Assembly (NCBI GenBank): GCA_022457155.1 | Contig: JAJGOT010000029.1 | Coordinates: forward strand, 1,313,501-1,377,500 | Source: Cladopsammia gracilis | Taxonomy: Eukaryota; Cnidaria; Anthozoa; Scleractinia; Dendrophylliidae | Direction: 5' to 3' | DNA length: 64,000 nt | Shown here: in pieces, positions 34,941 through 48,490 of the stretch | Layout: each line of letters begins with the position of its first letter | Numbering within the stretch: the first letter of the stretch is position 1 | Position numbers and translations under genes: made by a program | The notes under the pieces: generated by a model | Told to the model about the DNA's origin: nothing | Databases searched by the model: none | The model's input: only the letters and a program-made list of their open reading frames with translations

Positions 34941-37006
34941 CAGAAACCGTATGTCTGATAACAGGTGCCTTCAAAGGCAAATTGTCATTGATCACAAATC
35001 AAACCAACACACGTTCGCAATAAATGTTGTATATAATCAATTTACTATGACAGATCTGAAGTACAGGGCAATCTTGCGGGAATTTGGTGTCGAGTTTCAA
35101 AAACCACAAACTGTTTCTCTATTAGTAAAAACAGAAAAATAAGGGTCCAGTTTTGTGTGTCTCTAGTCATAGAAGGACTGGGAAAGATATAGTTCTGAAA
35201 TAAACCAGCTGTCAACAAATAATACGGCAATGAAACTTTTCATCATCATTTTAAATAAACGCTTCCCTAACAAGTGTTACTTTTGTGAGTAAAATAAGCA
35301 TATTTAAGACAGTGCTTGTGATCACATCAACTGAAATCTAGTGAAGCTTTCTTTTCACTCCCAGAGTCAATTAAGGAGACCTATAATGTAGTTCTAACTT
35401 TTGAGTCTGTGAAAGTAATCCTACGCTGTGACCATTCAAATGAAACCTCTTCAGCAGTACTTTTGCATCGCACCGTTTGTTTTTCAATATTTTACAAAAT
35501 GAAATTTGGGATTTTTCTAAAATGTTGATATGTAGCATTCTTGGGAGTCAAAGGCGTGGTCACTCCAAGCTGTCTGAGGAATTTTGATTTACATTAACAT
35601 TAAAGAGCAATAAAATCTCTTAATGATCACTGCTCTGAGCGGAAACTTAAGTCCTCATCTGAGACTCCCACATGTATGATAACGAATTAACGATGACAGA
35701 TTTGAAACGGTAAAAAACGCTGTAGGGTACTATAACTCATAACAAAAACAAAGAGGATGAAACTTAAAATCCAATTAAACACTAAGAAAAAATTTTCTGA
35801 AATCATTTAAATCCGAAAAAAGGCAGTTGACTGGATAGTGCAACACATATTTCTAGGGTTTGATAAAGTAGTCGGGTTTGCGCCACAAAAAGGAGTGGGG
35901 AATATCCTTGCTGGCACCATTTTCATACTATGCGTTTAGTAAGGAAAACGCTTTTTATTTCAAATATGTTACCTCTTTACTCATAGTTAGTCGAGGGACT
36001 GGTCATGAAACCTTGCAGACTTCAGTGGCGATAACAAAGGAGCTACAAGTTTTGTTCAAAGTACTACAACCGTGCACACCTTTTGTTTTTCGCTCATTGG
36101 CTATGGCTGAATAACTTACTGAAACCGAACATTTTCTATGAGTGATTTATGCATTGTCTCTCTCCAACATAGGTCATTTGCTCCAACTCAGTTCTAAATC
36201 TATTGTGGTTGTGCACGGTCAAGGCCGAAAAACGCTAACAAAAAACAACGAACAACGAACTTTTTCAAGTTTCATAACCATTGCACTGTATTAACAATAA
36301 CCAATGCGCTTTAATTAAACAACAACAAAACCTAACGATATTTAACAAACAATCTGAACCAATGGAGTCTACTTCCCACAAAACAACATAGCATATAAAT
36401 TGAATGAATGGAACCCGTGCACTGTAGTTTAAAAAATTCAATACAAGTCCTTAAATATAAAAGCCTTTTCCATCGACTTTATTACCTCTCAACCTCTTGA
36501 ATCAAAACTCCACTGAACAGTTTGCAATAGACTTCCGTAAATTATACCTTTTATTGACAGTTGAATTTATTCGTGAGTGATATACAAGACCTCAGATATT
36601 TAAAGGTTAAAAAATGATGCAAGTAGTTCATTTGCTCGTATGAGACTTCCAAGTCCTGAATATTGCAATATTTCTTTACATTGATAGGCCAGTTATCTGT
36701 CAAGAACATTCGGAGTATACCAGAAATACGACTACCGTTAATTACCAAGCACGGTCTAATAGAGTAAGACTGTTGCCGTTGTTACCTTCAAAGACTTCGC
36801 GAAACTTCCTGTTCGTAAAATTCGAGGAATAGCAGGTCTAATGCAAACCGCTCAGTGAAGTTTGATGCAAAACTGAACGTCGCCTAGCAATGAGTCAATG
36901 GTAGTGACGTATGTAGCTGGAAAACGCCTCTTCTCAAATTATTCCCTTACTTTAAACATTGAACAAGAATCCATTTTCAATTTACTGCCTTTTTTCAAAC
37001 CCAGTG

Positions 37007-38321
37007 TCAATCCAGTATCATGTGATTATCAATGTGTTCACTGAATAACAAGCTCCTGACTACTTAATTCCTCTTGACAAATCCAACAGCTGAATGTGTT
37101 CAACTGGTTTGCAGTGTGTTCAGCAGCGGAAGATAAAAGTTGAAGCTCAGTCTCTTCTGAGTGAGCGGCTTCGTCCTCGTTTGTCAAAGAAGTATTCCGT
37201 GCGTTCTTTTGTGTTGATTTAATAAATGTAATCGGTTAAACCACTCGCCACAGTGCTTGCATTGATAACGTTTCTGCCCTGTGTGGACCCTTTCGTGTCT
37301 CTTGCAATGTGATCCATCGCTGAAGCACTTATCGCAATACTTGCACTTATAAGGTTTTTCTCCTGTATGTGTCCGTTCATGCTTTTTGCAATTCGATGAG
37401 AGGCTAAAGCGTTTATCACAATACTTACACTTACAAGGTTTTTCTCCTGTGTGTGTCCGTTCATGCTTTTTGCAATCCGATGAGTTGCTAAAGCACCTTT
37501 CACAATACTTGCACTTGTTAGGTTTTTCTCCTGTATGTGTCCGTTCATGCTTTTTGTAATCCGATGACCGGCTAAAGCACTTATCACAATACTTGCACTT
37601 ATAAGGTTTTTCTCCGGTATGTGTCCGTTCGTGACTCTTACAATCTAATGCAAAGCTGAAGCACTCAGCACAATACTTGCACTTATACAGTTTCTGTCTT
37701 GTGTGTGTACGTTCATGTACCTTACAATTTGATGGGGTTTTAAAGCACCCATCACAATACTTACACTTATGAGGTTTCTGTTCTGTGTGTGTACGTTCAT
37801 GTATATTGCAAGTATCAGACCGGCTAAAGCACTTATCACAATGCTTGCACTTATGAGGTTTCTGACCTGTGTGTGTACGTTCGTGCAGCTTACAATGTAC
37901 CTTCTGGGTAAAGCACTTATCACAATGTTTGCACTTATGAGGTTTCTGTCCTGTGTGTGTACGTTCGTGCACCTTACAATTTCCTTTCCGGCTAAAGCAC
38001 TTATCACAATACTTACACTTATAAGGTTTCTGTCCTATACTGATGTGTACGTTCATGCATCTCACAATTACCTCTTTCACTAAAGCACTTATCACAATAC
38101 TTGCACTTGTGAGGTTTCTTTTCTAGCCACGTAGGTTGACCTGTCATGCATGTTGATGCATGGTTGGAGTGTCCATCACAGTGTTTAGACTCATCAAGTC
38201 TCATTCTTGTGTGTTTGACTTCATAATTCATTGAACGTGATGAGTTCTTGAACTTGGAACGCTTTGTTACAGTGTCTGTTTTCTTTTCTTGGTTGTTTCC
38301 TTCTTTTTGTGTCAGGGACAT
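37007..38321 (-). pseudogene. C2H2 zinc-finger gene, unit 4 copy A (frameshifted)
   Basis: Sister of 4990-6287, with the same eleven-finger order. The N-terminus is undamaged from the ATG at 38321 through finger 1. A 4-bp insertion in the linker between fingers 1 and 2 (near 38035) then ends the frame at 38019. Fingers 2-11 are open again in another frame (37184-38095) without an obvious start of their own. The 4-bp deletion after the last finger and the 4-bp insertion in the tail finger are shared with the unit 1 copy, so they predate the duplication. Finger 9 keeps both Cys, unlike its sister. Confidence 0.85.
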
Positions 38322-41300
38322 GTCACAAGAATCGAAGCAATGTAAAGTTGTTCTTTTCCAAATAATCTCGATAACTATTGCATTCCTGAAGAGTAAAAAT
38401 GTTACATCACTTTGGCCGTACATTCAAGAGGTAAACTGCCGTAAAAGGGTTTATAATAACAACGAACGATCTGTAAGGGTCAATGTCGAGCCTCAAGCAA
38501 GGCATTGGATATATCGATATACATCTTTCTGCGTAGTCTCCAAGTAGATCTTGCGATCACCAAATGACTGAAGACAAAAGTTTTAAAAGACAACAGGCAA
38601 TACCTACACCAGAACACAATTGCCAACCAAGAGTGGTTTAACAATTACATCCAGAAATACCTGCTCTTTCTCTCCAAATCCAGGTGTATTGCAAATACCG
38701 TAAAAGGCACATTAAACCCCACTCTCTAATAAACACCCCTTCAATGTGGCCCTCATAAGGAGGGAATCTGACTTATCAAATTGACCACTAAGTGGTGATT
38801 TGACCAAACATTTTAAAAAGTCAAACGTCTAGCGGTTTTCCAAGGAGGGGATGATTGCTTTTGCAATTGACCAGTGGCAGATCCAGGGACCCTCCCCCCT
38901 CTTATCTCGCCAACAAAATAAGGCCTTATTTCCCCTTGGACCCCCCTTACAATGGCATCTGGATCCATCACTGTTAAATGACACAAAAAAATCCATGTTG
39001 AGCATTTGTCAAGTTGTCAGTCCCCACTGTTGGTGCTTTTTTTAATTTTTCCAACAGTGGGAAATTGTACATGTTCTTTTTCTTAAGTAAACTACCTGCT
39101 TTCTGCTTTAGGAGGAATTACTTTCATATCCTTATTTACAGGAGATTCGAATCATTGAAGACTTTGTGTATAATATTTCTTGTACTAGACCCATCACAAC
39201 CCCCATTCATGCTATTGTTTTTTTATATTCCCTTTCATTTCACACATTCGCAAGTGGAAGGAACAATCATGGCTGCGACAATGCAGTCACTAGAAGATCT
39301 TAAAGGGAAATATCATAGTTATATTGTATATTAATTTCTGTGAATATGAACATATGAAAATCGTTATTAATATTTATACATCAGTTCTCGACTATCTTAT
39401 GGAATCTTTTCAAAGCAATTGTAATGAGTTTTTTACAAACCATCGAATGATTTACACAAGCTATAATACATTTATTTGATCAGTCTATGACATGTTTTTT
39501 CTCTTGACTATGAACATCTGTATTTATGTCAAATGGAAAGGAATTCACACAGTGCAGGTAGAATGTTTTTCAGGGGAGTGGCTATTTCAAAGGTTTTTGG
39601 CTACATTTTAATTATAGCAGAGGAGAATATGATTCCATGTTAGAAAAATACAAGTCAATCTGCTTATATGAGAATATTCAAATGGCATTGAGATTTCCAC
39701 CTTGTTTGCAACAAATATGTAATTTAGCTTTCGTCCCATGAGTCAAATATGTCGTGTTTCTTGTTGCAGTTTTTCAGTGTAGTTTCTGGTTATGATTAAA
39801 AAACTACAAACTGTATAACAGCATCTCTTAGGAGACAAACAACAATGAGCACTGCAATTTCCATTCTTTCCAGGGAAATCACTGGAATTTGTTTGCATTT
39901 GGCTGGAGAAGCCTAAAAAGCAAAAGCTTTTATAAAAGTAATGAATAGTTAATAGTTTTAAGCTTATATTCAAAGCTTTCATCTACTTTTATTATTTTAA
40001 AGGTATATGCTTTGGAATATTCAAATGCTGCTAGCGGTTCTTAGCTCTGTTGTAAAATAAAGTTAGATTTCTGCATTCAATGCGTAATGCGTATGTGACA
40101 CTAAAGTTCGAATCGCACACAAAAGATGAATGTAGAGCTTTGACTTTTTCATTTGCATTATTCATCACAAAGAAAAAATTATCTTGATCAATATATCTTT
40201 CTTAATGTTGCAAAATATACTAATAGTCAAATATTCTGATCATTTTGAAAAATTAATTTCCAAGGGCACTATTCTAGATTACTTTCAGGAATTTTAATAT
40301 TGATTCATTTAATTTTCTGAGGAAGTGTGGTTGGAGCTTCCTCCAGGTTGGTCTTTTAATAGAGTTTGTTTGCTCTACTTCAAAAGTGATTTTAATTGAT
40401 GTAAAACTTCTGGTTTTATTTAAATACAGAAATAATTATTGTAACCTTCTTGTGAAATGAAGCACTTATAAAAGTAGCCAAACCCATTTAGTTTGACGTC
40501 AAGAGTCATGGGGGTGGGTCTCTTTCTGTCTGTCCAGGAGGTGGGGAATTGAATATCAAGTGAAAAAAAATTTGCAAATTCCCGGGTGGGATGCGGTAAC
40601 AGGAAAAATTGAGCCATGCATATTAAAAGAGGATGTGTGTTGCATAAAGAACCTTCAGCAGATGACAACAGCATGGTGCTGAGATGGGCAAAGAAAGAGA
40701 TTTTATCTGCTTGTTATTTGGCTCAATCGCTGGGAAACCACAGGGGGAATCCTGGGAATATGCGGGGAATAGAACATTTTTGACAATTTTTGTTTTGCCC
40801 CGCGAGGAAGGGACATTGTTTAGTTTTGGAAACGAATAGGCCAGACCCTGGGATCCACCCCCATGATTTGCATGTACAAAAATTAAAGATAAAAACAAAT
40901 TGCTTCCTTGTCCAAGGGGCATGTTTGTGAAGCCTTCTATCACAGAATGGTGGCAAGAAATTTTGTGTACAAATGCCCTGCAGGTATTTTTAAGTCTAAA
41001 AATGTAATAATGGCTTTGATAACTAGCTTTTGAGACTTTTGAAAACATAGAAAGGGATTGGTCATGAGATTTGTGATGGCATCTTCAGTTGCTGAAATAC
41101 CCACATTTTTTCAACTTAAGTTGTCAATGAATTTTTGAGCAAGGGCAAAACAATCGCTTTTCTCAAACTCTCTTTATTTATAGTGAGCTTCTGTAACTGT
41201 TTAGTGTGCAGCAACCCACCACGATTAACTCTACTTATTTGCTGGTTGCTACTATATTTTGTTTTATTATTTGAAAAATAAATTGTTGTTGTTGTTGTTG

Positions 41301-42111
41301 TTGTCAAACATAAAATTCCAGATGTTGACAATTGTGTTTCTTGAATGGGAATGTATTGAATAACAATATACAACAACTACTGATGATACATGAGTGAAAT
41401 CTGTGTTCCTAGCGGCAATGATGTTAATAACCTGATCAGTTGCTAAGAAACCTGAAAAACTAGCCTTGCATCTTCCAGTGCAATATTTTCAGTTATCCAC
41501 TAAGCTCTCCGGCCAATTAGAGAGCTCCTATTTTATTCTCAGGTTCATGATAAAGTGTGATAAGGAGGGGCAAGCTGTCACATTTGACACATTTGGTACC
41601 ATGGACGCTGTGTGAAGATTAGTGCAAGAAAAGCAAAAAAAAAATTCGTCTGTTATTACTGCACATATACAGTGCAAATAAAGGTATTCTGGCTTCTTAG
41701 CCCCTGGGGGAGGGGTATTTGGCGTAAATTTTATGCCCTACAGCCCGGGAATTTAGCAGATTTTTGTCTGATTCATGATTGTGAAAACAAATCCCCGGGA
41801 GACGGAGTGTCCTGGGAGTTGACCCCCGGGAAAGCCAGTGATAAGTAGATTATACCATCGAGACTATAAACCCTTATGTTGCAAGGCCACTTTTAAAAAG
41901 ATGTCTTACCTTTACAGACGAAATCCTAAAAAAGCGAGAACGATTTTAACAGACAAACAGGACCTGGAACGCAGCCATTGCAAAAACTAGGCCCAGTCTT
42001 ACCATCGGAGCGGCAACGAATTGTGGGACACCCTGATGAAATGGAGGAATACTGGAATTTCATCCCAAGAGGAGTTGAGATCGAGAGTCGAGGAATGTTT
42101 ATACCGATCGA

Positions 42112-42478
42112 TTAAGACGGGACTTAACCTAAACTCCATTTTCACGTCACTTGACATGTTCACGTTTCAAGCAATCCAAAAACTCTATGCTCATCCCATG
42201 AATCTATGTTATGGGGTGATTTTGGGGTATGTTTGGGAGGAAATAGTTTTTCTCAAAGGATTGGTAAAATTAAGAGAAAAAAGAAATATTGAAGATTTAG
42301 TGGAGTTTTAGTAGTTAATAACCAATAGACGGACAACAAGTTTGTCCACTAGCAACCTGGGGTGCTGCTTGCGTGGGTATCCACTGTCTGTTGGTGTTCC
42401 AAAAATAATTTTCTTTCTCCTATCCCTCCTTTAAACCTCTTAAAATTTCATTCAAATTAAGGTTGAGTCCTGCCTTAA
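42112..42478. mobile_element. TTAA-flanked TIR element, copy 2
   Basis: Sister of 11348-11733, bounded by TTAA at 42112-42115 and 42475-42478, with matching inverted ends. Present in both units, so insertion predates the duplication. Confidence 0.7.
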
Positions 42479-43260
42479 TGAAATGAACGATTTGACTGAA
42501 AGAAAAAAAAAATGTTTACAAATGGCTAAAAAGAAAAACTCCTTTTCAGATTATTTCATTCTGGCCGAGAAAACTTTTCCGTCTAATGGGTCTCCGACCG
42601 TTCTTGTTATCTTATATTTTTTGTTTCTCTACTATTTGAATATTTTTTACGTTTCATCTTATATTTTTTGAAATGTAACATCTTTCCATTGTAATCTTAT
42701 ATTCTTTTGTTTCTTGGCGATTTGAATTGTAACGTTTTACTCCCTTAATAAAAGAAGTCAGGCCGTGCGTGACGAAATAGTGGAAAAAAAAAAATACATA
42801 CCGTATTCCCAGTTATGCAGTCAGCCCGGCTCGGATTAGTTATCTCTTTTACAAAAAAATGCATGGAGCTTTATTCCTGGAAAAGAAAACCGTCTGTCTG
42901 CAAACGTGGTTCTGCATATAATGGTAACTGGAATCAGTCTTTTATCAAATTGTTTCGTTATTTTACAGCTGATTAGATCCTTTGATACAGGATCCGATGC
43001 TTCTTTCTCGTTACAGTGGTCTTTGCTGCAAATACAGTTACTTGTTTTTTTGTATATAATCATTGTATTATGACAAATCCGAAGTCATCGTGTTAGGAAG
43101 CTAATTTTGTAAACAGAAGAACTGTAGCCGAGCCTCTCCTTACGGATACCTCTCAATTACGGAGAATTAACTTGATCCGCAAAGAGACCAAAACTGATCA
43201 AAACTCCGTAGAAACTCAACTTCTATAATACGGACACCTCTGTAAAAAGGATACCAGGTC

Positions 43261-43418
43261 CAGGGACCGCGGAGGGGGAGGGGCTGGTAGGGCCGCGGCC
43301 CCACCAATTTTTTGCGAATCAAATACTATGATTTTATTCCTTTTTTCGATTTTCAATATGAAAAAAAATATTTTCCATTGTCAGCCCTCCCACTTTTCAC
43401 CTTGCTCCGCGGTCCCTG
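43261..43418. mobile_element. 158-bp MITE present only in unit 4
   Basis: The perfect terminal repeats CAGGGACCGCGGAG and CTCCGCGGTCCCTG are flanked by AGGTC at 43256-43260 and 43419-43423. Unit 1 has the single-copy site near 12650. CAGGG ends are common in hAT-type elements, though the visible target duplication is only five bases. Confidence 0.85.
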
Positions 43419-44250
43419 AGGTCCCATCTTTTTGGTTTCCGTGTTAAGGTGGACTGTACGGCACGTTGAGCAAAATATTTTTGACAGTCGCGTTGGCTTT
43501 AATATTTTTATTAATTTTTTTTTTCATGTTGTTGTTGCTGAAATTCCCAGATCGTCGGCTTTAAACCACATATTAAGGGGACAGTGTTCTGGCTTAAATA
43601 TCGTGTTTTTATGGCCAGGGGAGTGCTTTTTAACAGCTTGCTTTATTATCTTGAAATGGGAAGAAAAAAAGCCAAAAGTGATGAACGTATGCAAAGAAAT
43701 ATGATTTTGAGACAAACAAGAGACTACAAGTAGCCTATACTCACGAGCTTGCGTAAGAAAGTTCTATGGTTTATTTTAAACGGGTCACGCACCCCTTCCC
43801 CCCTCAACGAATTTTGCGTTGAAGCTCCAAAAACTCAAAATTCAACCAAAGAATGGCAATTTTGATTTTGTGACCGCCCGAAAAGAAATTAAATATGATG
43901 AACTGTAATGCACTTTAATGGTTGCAATCCTGTATGTTTTATACAAACTACTGGTTCTGTTGTGCTCTATCAGGAGCTTTTCCTGGCTCTATAGAATCTT
44001 TTTATCCAATTTTATGTATATATGTGGTATTATTTTGGTGATGTAACATAGGAATAAAAGGGAGGGTTTCACGGATCGGCGCATGTGCAAGCTATGACGT
44101 AACCCATTTAATTTCATTGTTTAGAACAATCGGAAGCGAGTAGATAACTCTGGCGGGAAATTTCCCGTGAAAATGTCGCGGTCAGTCAGCTGATTGAAAA
44201 GACGATTATACATATCCATGCGCGCCATGAAAACCACCAGGGTCTAGAAT

Positions 44251-44685
44251 AAGGCCCCGTCCACACGTATCCGGATATTTTTGAATCCGCAACTTTTTTG
44301 TTGCGGATTGGCCTTCCGTCCACACGTATCCGGCGAAATCGGCTCACCAATCCGCAACTTTTTTAATTCGCTCTCCAGAGTGGAAATTTTTGAATACAAG
44401 TATTCGAATCCGGATATTTTTTAATACGCTGACGTAACAGTATCAGATCCAGTCTTTAACCGCGCGAATATTCAACATGGCCGACCCGAAATGTTATCGC
44501 TTCACTTCTACACGGACTTATTTCTAGTCTTATAACGTGCTTACAGTTGAACTTTGATTTGAACTTGGCCTTTGCGTATGGGGCAAATACGATTCGAATA
44601 TGCTACGTGTGGACGCGAATATTTTCTAATCCGCAACAAAAAAGTTGCGGATTCAAAAATATCCGGATACGTGTGGACGGGGCCT
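44251..44685. mobile_element. TIR element (AGGCCCCGTCCACACG), unit 4 copy
   Basis: Sister of 13644-14139 with about 61 internal bases deleted. Both terminal repeats are intact. Confidence 0.75.
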
Positions 44686-46289
44686 AAATCCTTCGGTTCA
44701 AGGGTTTTAGGGACGAACCATTTAATTTTTGTGGTGGGGTGGGGGGGGGGGGGGGGTGGGCAATTTCCAAAAAAAAAATTCCTGCAGAAGATATTACAGA
44801 TAGTAACTAAAAAATAGTGCACAAGAAATAGCACAAAAAATAGTGCACAAGAAAGCACGTGAAAAAAAGACTTATTATAATATTTTAGCAAAAAAAAATT
44901 CTTGCAAATAGTGAAAAAAAATCATACTCAGAAGAAATTGCTCTCTGAGCAGAAACTTTAGTCGGCATCAGTGACTCCAACATGTATGATAACGATAACA
45001 GATTTGAACCGGTAAAAAACACTGTTGGATATATACTGACTACACAACAAAAACAAAGAGGATGGAATTGACATTAAAAATAACGAAAAAATAGTGAATC
45101 CGAAAAAGGTAGTTGACTGGATATTGCAACACATATTTTTAGGGTTTGGCTTGGCTGATAAAGCAGTCGGCGTTGCGCCACAAAAAGGAGTGGGGAATAT
45201 TCTTGAAGCAACTATTTTCACACTATGTGGCAAGTAAGACAAACGCTTTTTATTTCAAATATGTTACCTCTTTAATCATGGTTAGTCGAGAGACTGGTCA
45301 TGAAACCTTGCAGACTTCAGTGGCGATAACAAAGGAGCTACAATTTTTGTTGAAAGTACTAAAACCACGCACATCTGTGGTTTTTCGATCACAGGCTATG
45401 ACTGAATAACTTGATGAAAACATTTCTAAGAGTGATTTATGCATTGTGTTTCTAGAACATAGGTAATTTGCTCCAACTAAGTTCAAAATCTATTGTGGAT
45501 GTGCACGGTCAAGGCCAAAAAACGCTAACAAAAAACGAACGAACTTTCTCAGGTTTCATAACCACTGCGTTTCATTAAAAACAACCACTGCGCTTTAATA
45601 AAACAACAACAACAAAACCTAACGATATTAAACAAACAGTCTGAACCGAGGGAATCTTTGTCCCACAAAACAACAACAACAACAACAAATCCTAACGATA
45701 TTTAAAGAACAATCTGAACCAAGGAAGTTTACTTCCACAAAACAACATAGCATATTAATTGAATGAATGGAACCCGTACACTGTAGTTAAACATCAATAA
45801 ACAAGTCCTTAAATATAAAACAAGCCTTTCCCATCAATTTTATTGCTTCCCAACATCTTGAATCAAAACATCACTGAACAGTTTGCAATGAGCTTTCGTC
45901 AATCATACCTTGTCTGGACCGTTGTATGGTGCAAGTGGTTTATTTGCTCGTGTGAGGTTTCCAAGTCCTGGATATTGCAATATTTATTTACATAGGCCAG
46001 TTATCTCTCAAGAAAATTTGGAGTATATACAGAAATACGACTACCGTTAATTACCAAGCACCGTCTAACAGAGTAAGGCTGTTGCCGTTGTTATCTTTCT
46101 GTTCGTAAAATTCGAGGAATAGCACGTCTAATGCAAACCGCCCAGTGAAGTTTGATGCAAAACGTCGCCTAGCAGTGAAATTGGTGGTAGTGACGTATGC
46201 AGCTGGAAAACGTCTCTTCTGAGATTATTTCCATATTTTAAACATTGAACAAGAATCCATTTTCAATTTGCCTTTTGTCAAACCCAGTG

Positions 46290-47531
46290 TCAATCCAGAA
46301 TCATATGATTATCAATGTGTTCAATAAGACGCTCCTGACTACTTAATTCGTCTTGACAAATCCAACAGCTGAATGTGTTCAACTGGTTTGCAGTGTGTTC
46401 AGCAGTGGAAGATAACAGTTGAGGCTCAGTCTCTTCAGAGTGAGCGGTTTTATCCTCGTATGTCAAAGAAGTATTCCCTGAGTGCGTTCTTTTGTGTTGA
46501 TTTAATGAATGTAATCGGTTAAACCACTCGCCACAGTGCTTGCATTGATAACGTTTCTGCCTTGTGTGGAGCCTTTCGTGTTTCTTACAATTTGATCCAT
46601 CGCTGAAGCACTTATCACAATACTTGCACTTATAAGGTTTTTCTCCTGTATGTGTCCGTTTATGCCTTTTGCAATCCGATGAGTTGCTAAAGCACCTTTC
46701 ACAATACTTGCACTTATGAGGTATCTCTCCTGTGTGTATACGTTCATGCATCTTACAACTTCCTTTCTGTCTGAAACACTTATCACAATACTTGCACTTA
46801 CAAGGTTTCTGTCCAGTATGTGTACGTTCGTGTTCTTTGCAATTTCCTTTCTGTGTAAAGCACTTATCACAATACATGCAGTTATAAGGTTTTTGTCCAG
46901 TGTGTATACATTCATGTATGTTGCAAGTATCAGACCGTCCAAAGCACTTATCACAATACTTACATTTATAAGGTTTCTGTCCAGTGTGTGTACGTTCATG
47001 TATATTGCAAGTATCAGACCGTCTAAAGCACTTATCACAATACTTGCACTTATAAGGTTTCTGTCCAGTGTGTGTACGTTCGTGTTCTTTACAACGTCCT
47101 TTCTGTCTAAAGTATTTTTCACAATACTTGCATTTATGAGGTTTCTGTCCTGTGTGTGTACGTTCATGTATATTGCAAGTATCAGACCGTCCAAAGCACT
47201 TATCACAATACTTACACTTATAAGGTTTCTGTTCAGTGTGTGTTCGTTCATGTATATTGCAAGTATCAGACCGTCTAAAGCACTTACCACAATACTTGCA
47301 TTTATGAGGTTTCTGTCCTGTGTGCGTAGGTCTGTGTGCCTTACAATTTCCTTTCTGTCTAAGACACAACTTGTGAGGCTTCTCTTCTAGGCGCGTACGT
47401 TCACCTCTCTCGCGTGGTGATGCATGTTTGGAGTGTTTATCACAGTATTTAGACTCATCAGGTTTCCCTCTTGTGCGTTTTTCTTTATGATTCTTTGAAG
47501 GTGACAAGTTCTTGCACTTGGAACACTTCAT
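46290..47531 (-). CDS. C2H2 zinc-finger protein with damaged N-terminus
   Basis: A 413-residue open frame, sister of 16151-17539 but with different fingers: about eleven tandem fingers and the C-terminal CWICQDELSSQERLIEHI finger. The RSDT helix appears in four fingers (2, 3, 5 and 6), evidence of internal finger duplication or conversion. The ancestral start (47585) is followed after four codons by an in-frame TAA, so translation must begin at 47531 or the gene is dead. Finger 1 has lost about 15 bases and both zinc Cys positions. Finger 4 has Tyr instead of the extra Cys. The splice acceptor puts the exon start at 47649. It may still encode a binding protein, since fingers 2-11 and the tail are intact. 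Confidence 0.65.
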   Translation of the reverse strand: MKCSKCKNLSPSKNHKEKRTRGKPDESKYCDKHSKHASPRERGERTRLEEKPHKLCLRQKGNCKAHRPTHTGQKPHKCKYCGKCFRRSDTCNIHERTHTEQKPYKCKYCDKCFGRSDTCNIHERTHTGQKPHKCKYCEKYFRQKGRCKEHERTHTGQKPYKCKYCDKCFRRSDTCNIHERTHTGQKPYKCKYCDKCFGRSDTCNIHECIHTGQKPYNCMYCDKCFTQKGNCKEHERTHTGQKPCKCKYCDKCFRQKGSCKMHERIHTGEIPHKCKYCERCFSNSSDCKRHKRTHTGEKPYKCKYCDKCFSDGSNCKKHERLHTRQKRYQCKHCGEWFNRLHSLNQHKRTHSGNTSLTYEDKTAHSEETEPQLLSSTAEHTANQLNTFSCWICQDELSSQERLIEHIDNHMILD

Positions 47532-48490
47532 TACCCTGCCCGTTTTCTTTTGTTGGTTGCTTCTTCGTTTTTACGTCAGGGGCATGACACAAGAATCGAG
47601 GCAATGTGAACTTTTTCTTTTTCAAATAATGTCCATGACTATTGCATTCCTGAAGAGTTGAAATGTTACATCACTTAGGTTCTACATGTGAAGTAAACTA
47701 CTGCAAAAGGGTTTATAATAAGAGTAGACGATCTGTAAGGGTTTTACAATGGCGAGCCTCAAGCAAGGCATGGGATGTATCCATACACATCTTTCTGGGA
47801 AGTCTATAAGTATTGCGAATGTTGCGATCCCCAAATGACGTAAAACATATGTTTTAAAAGACAATTAACAGGCAATACCTACACCAGAACACAATTGCCA
47901 ACCAACAATGGATTAACATTTACGCCAAGAAATACCTGCTCTTTCTCTCCAGAGCCAGGTGTATTGCAATACTCAAAAGCCCCATAAAACCACACGATCG
48001 AACAAGACGCACGTTTAGATCTCAAATTTTAAAATAAGGCCCTTCTCCATTAACACTCTCCCCTCCACACCATACCTACCATTAATATTAAAATGGGCTT
48101 CAAATGTCAGTGACATGACTTTCATCAAGCCAATGTAGATAAGCCTCAGTCAGTTTGTGGGAGAGCTTGGGTACTATAAAAGCTATTTGCAAACATAGGG
48201 TAGGGTAGGGTAATGTAGTGAAGGGAAGGTTTTCTAAGTAATCTTAGTCTGAACATTGGTATATAATTTGACAGTTTAGATGTAAAAAAGAGTATGTTTT
48301 GTCTTAAAATAGGTAGGGGTCAGGGGCATTCCTGGCAATTGTAACTTGTCTTGCATCAGTCATTTTCAAGCATGGTCATTTCTGCTCCTCCCCAGGCACA
48401 TGCCAGGTGATTTCAGGTTGCCTCCAAATAGGGGGGAGTTAAAGCACGTATTTGAAGCTCCGATGTTTTGACTGGATCTACAAAATGCTT

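Noticed and set aside
46502..47290. Minus-strand frames with repeated ISASIVISA-like peptides (also 16363-17223, 5202-5573, 5631-6068, 37219-37587)
   Set aside because: These are the same finger arrays read in the wrong frame.
46716..47390. 224-residue plus-strand frame antisense to a ZNF array (also 17015-17296, 37769-38083, 5755-6099)
   Set aside because: The periodic hydrophobic protein is the mirror of the 84-base finger repeat. It breaks wherever the fingers change and has no independent support.
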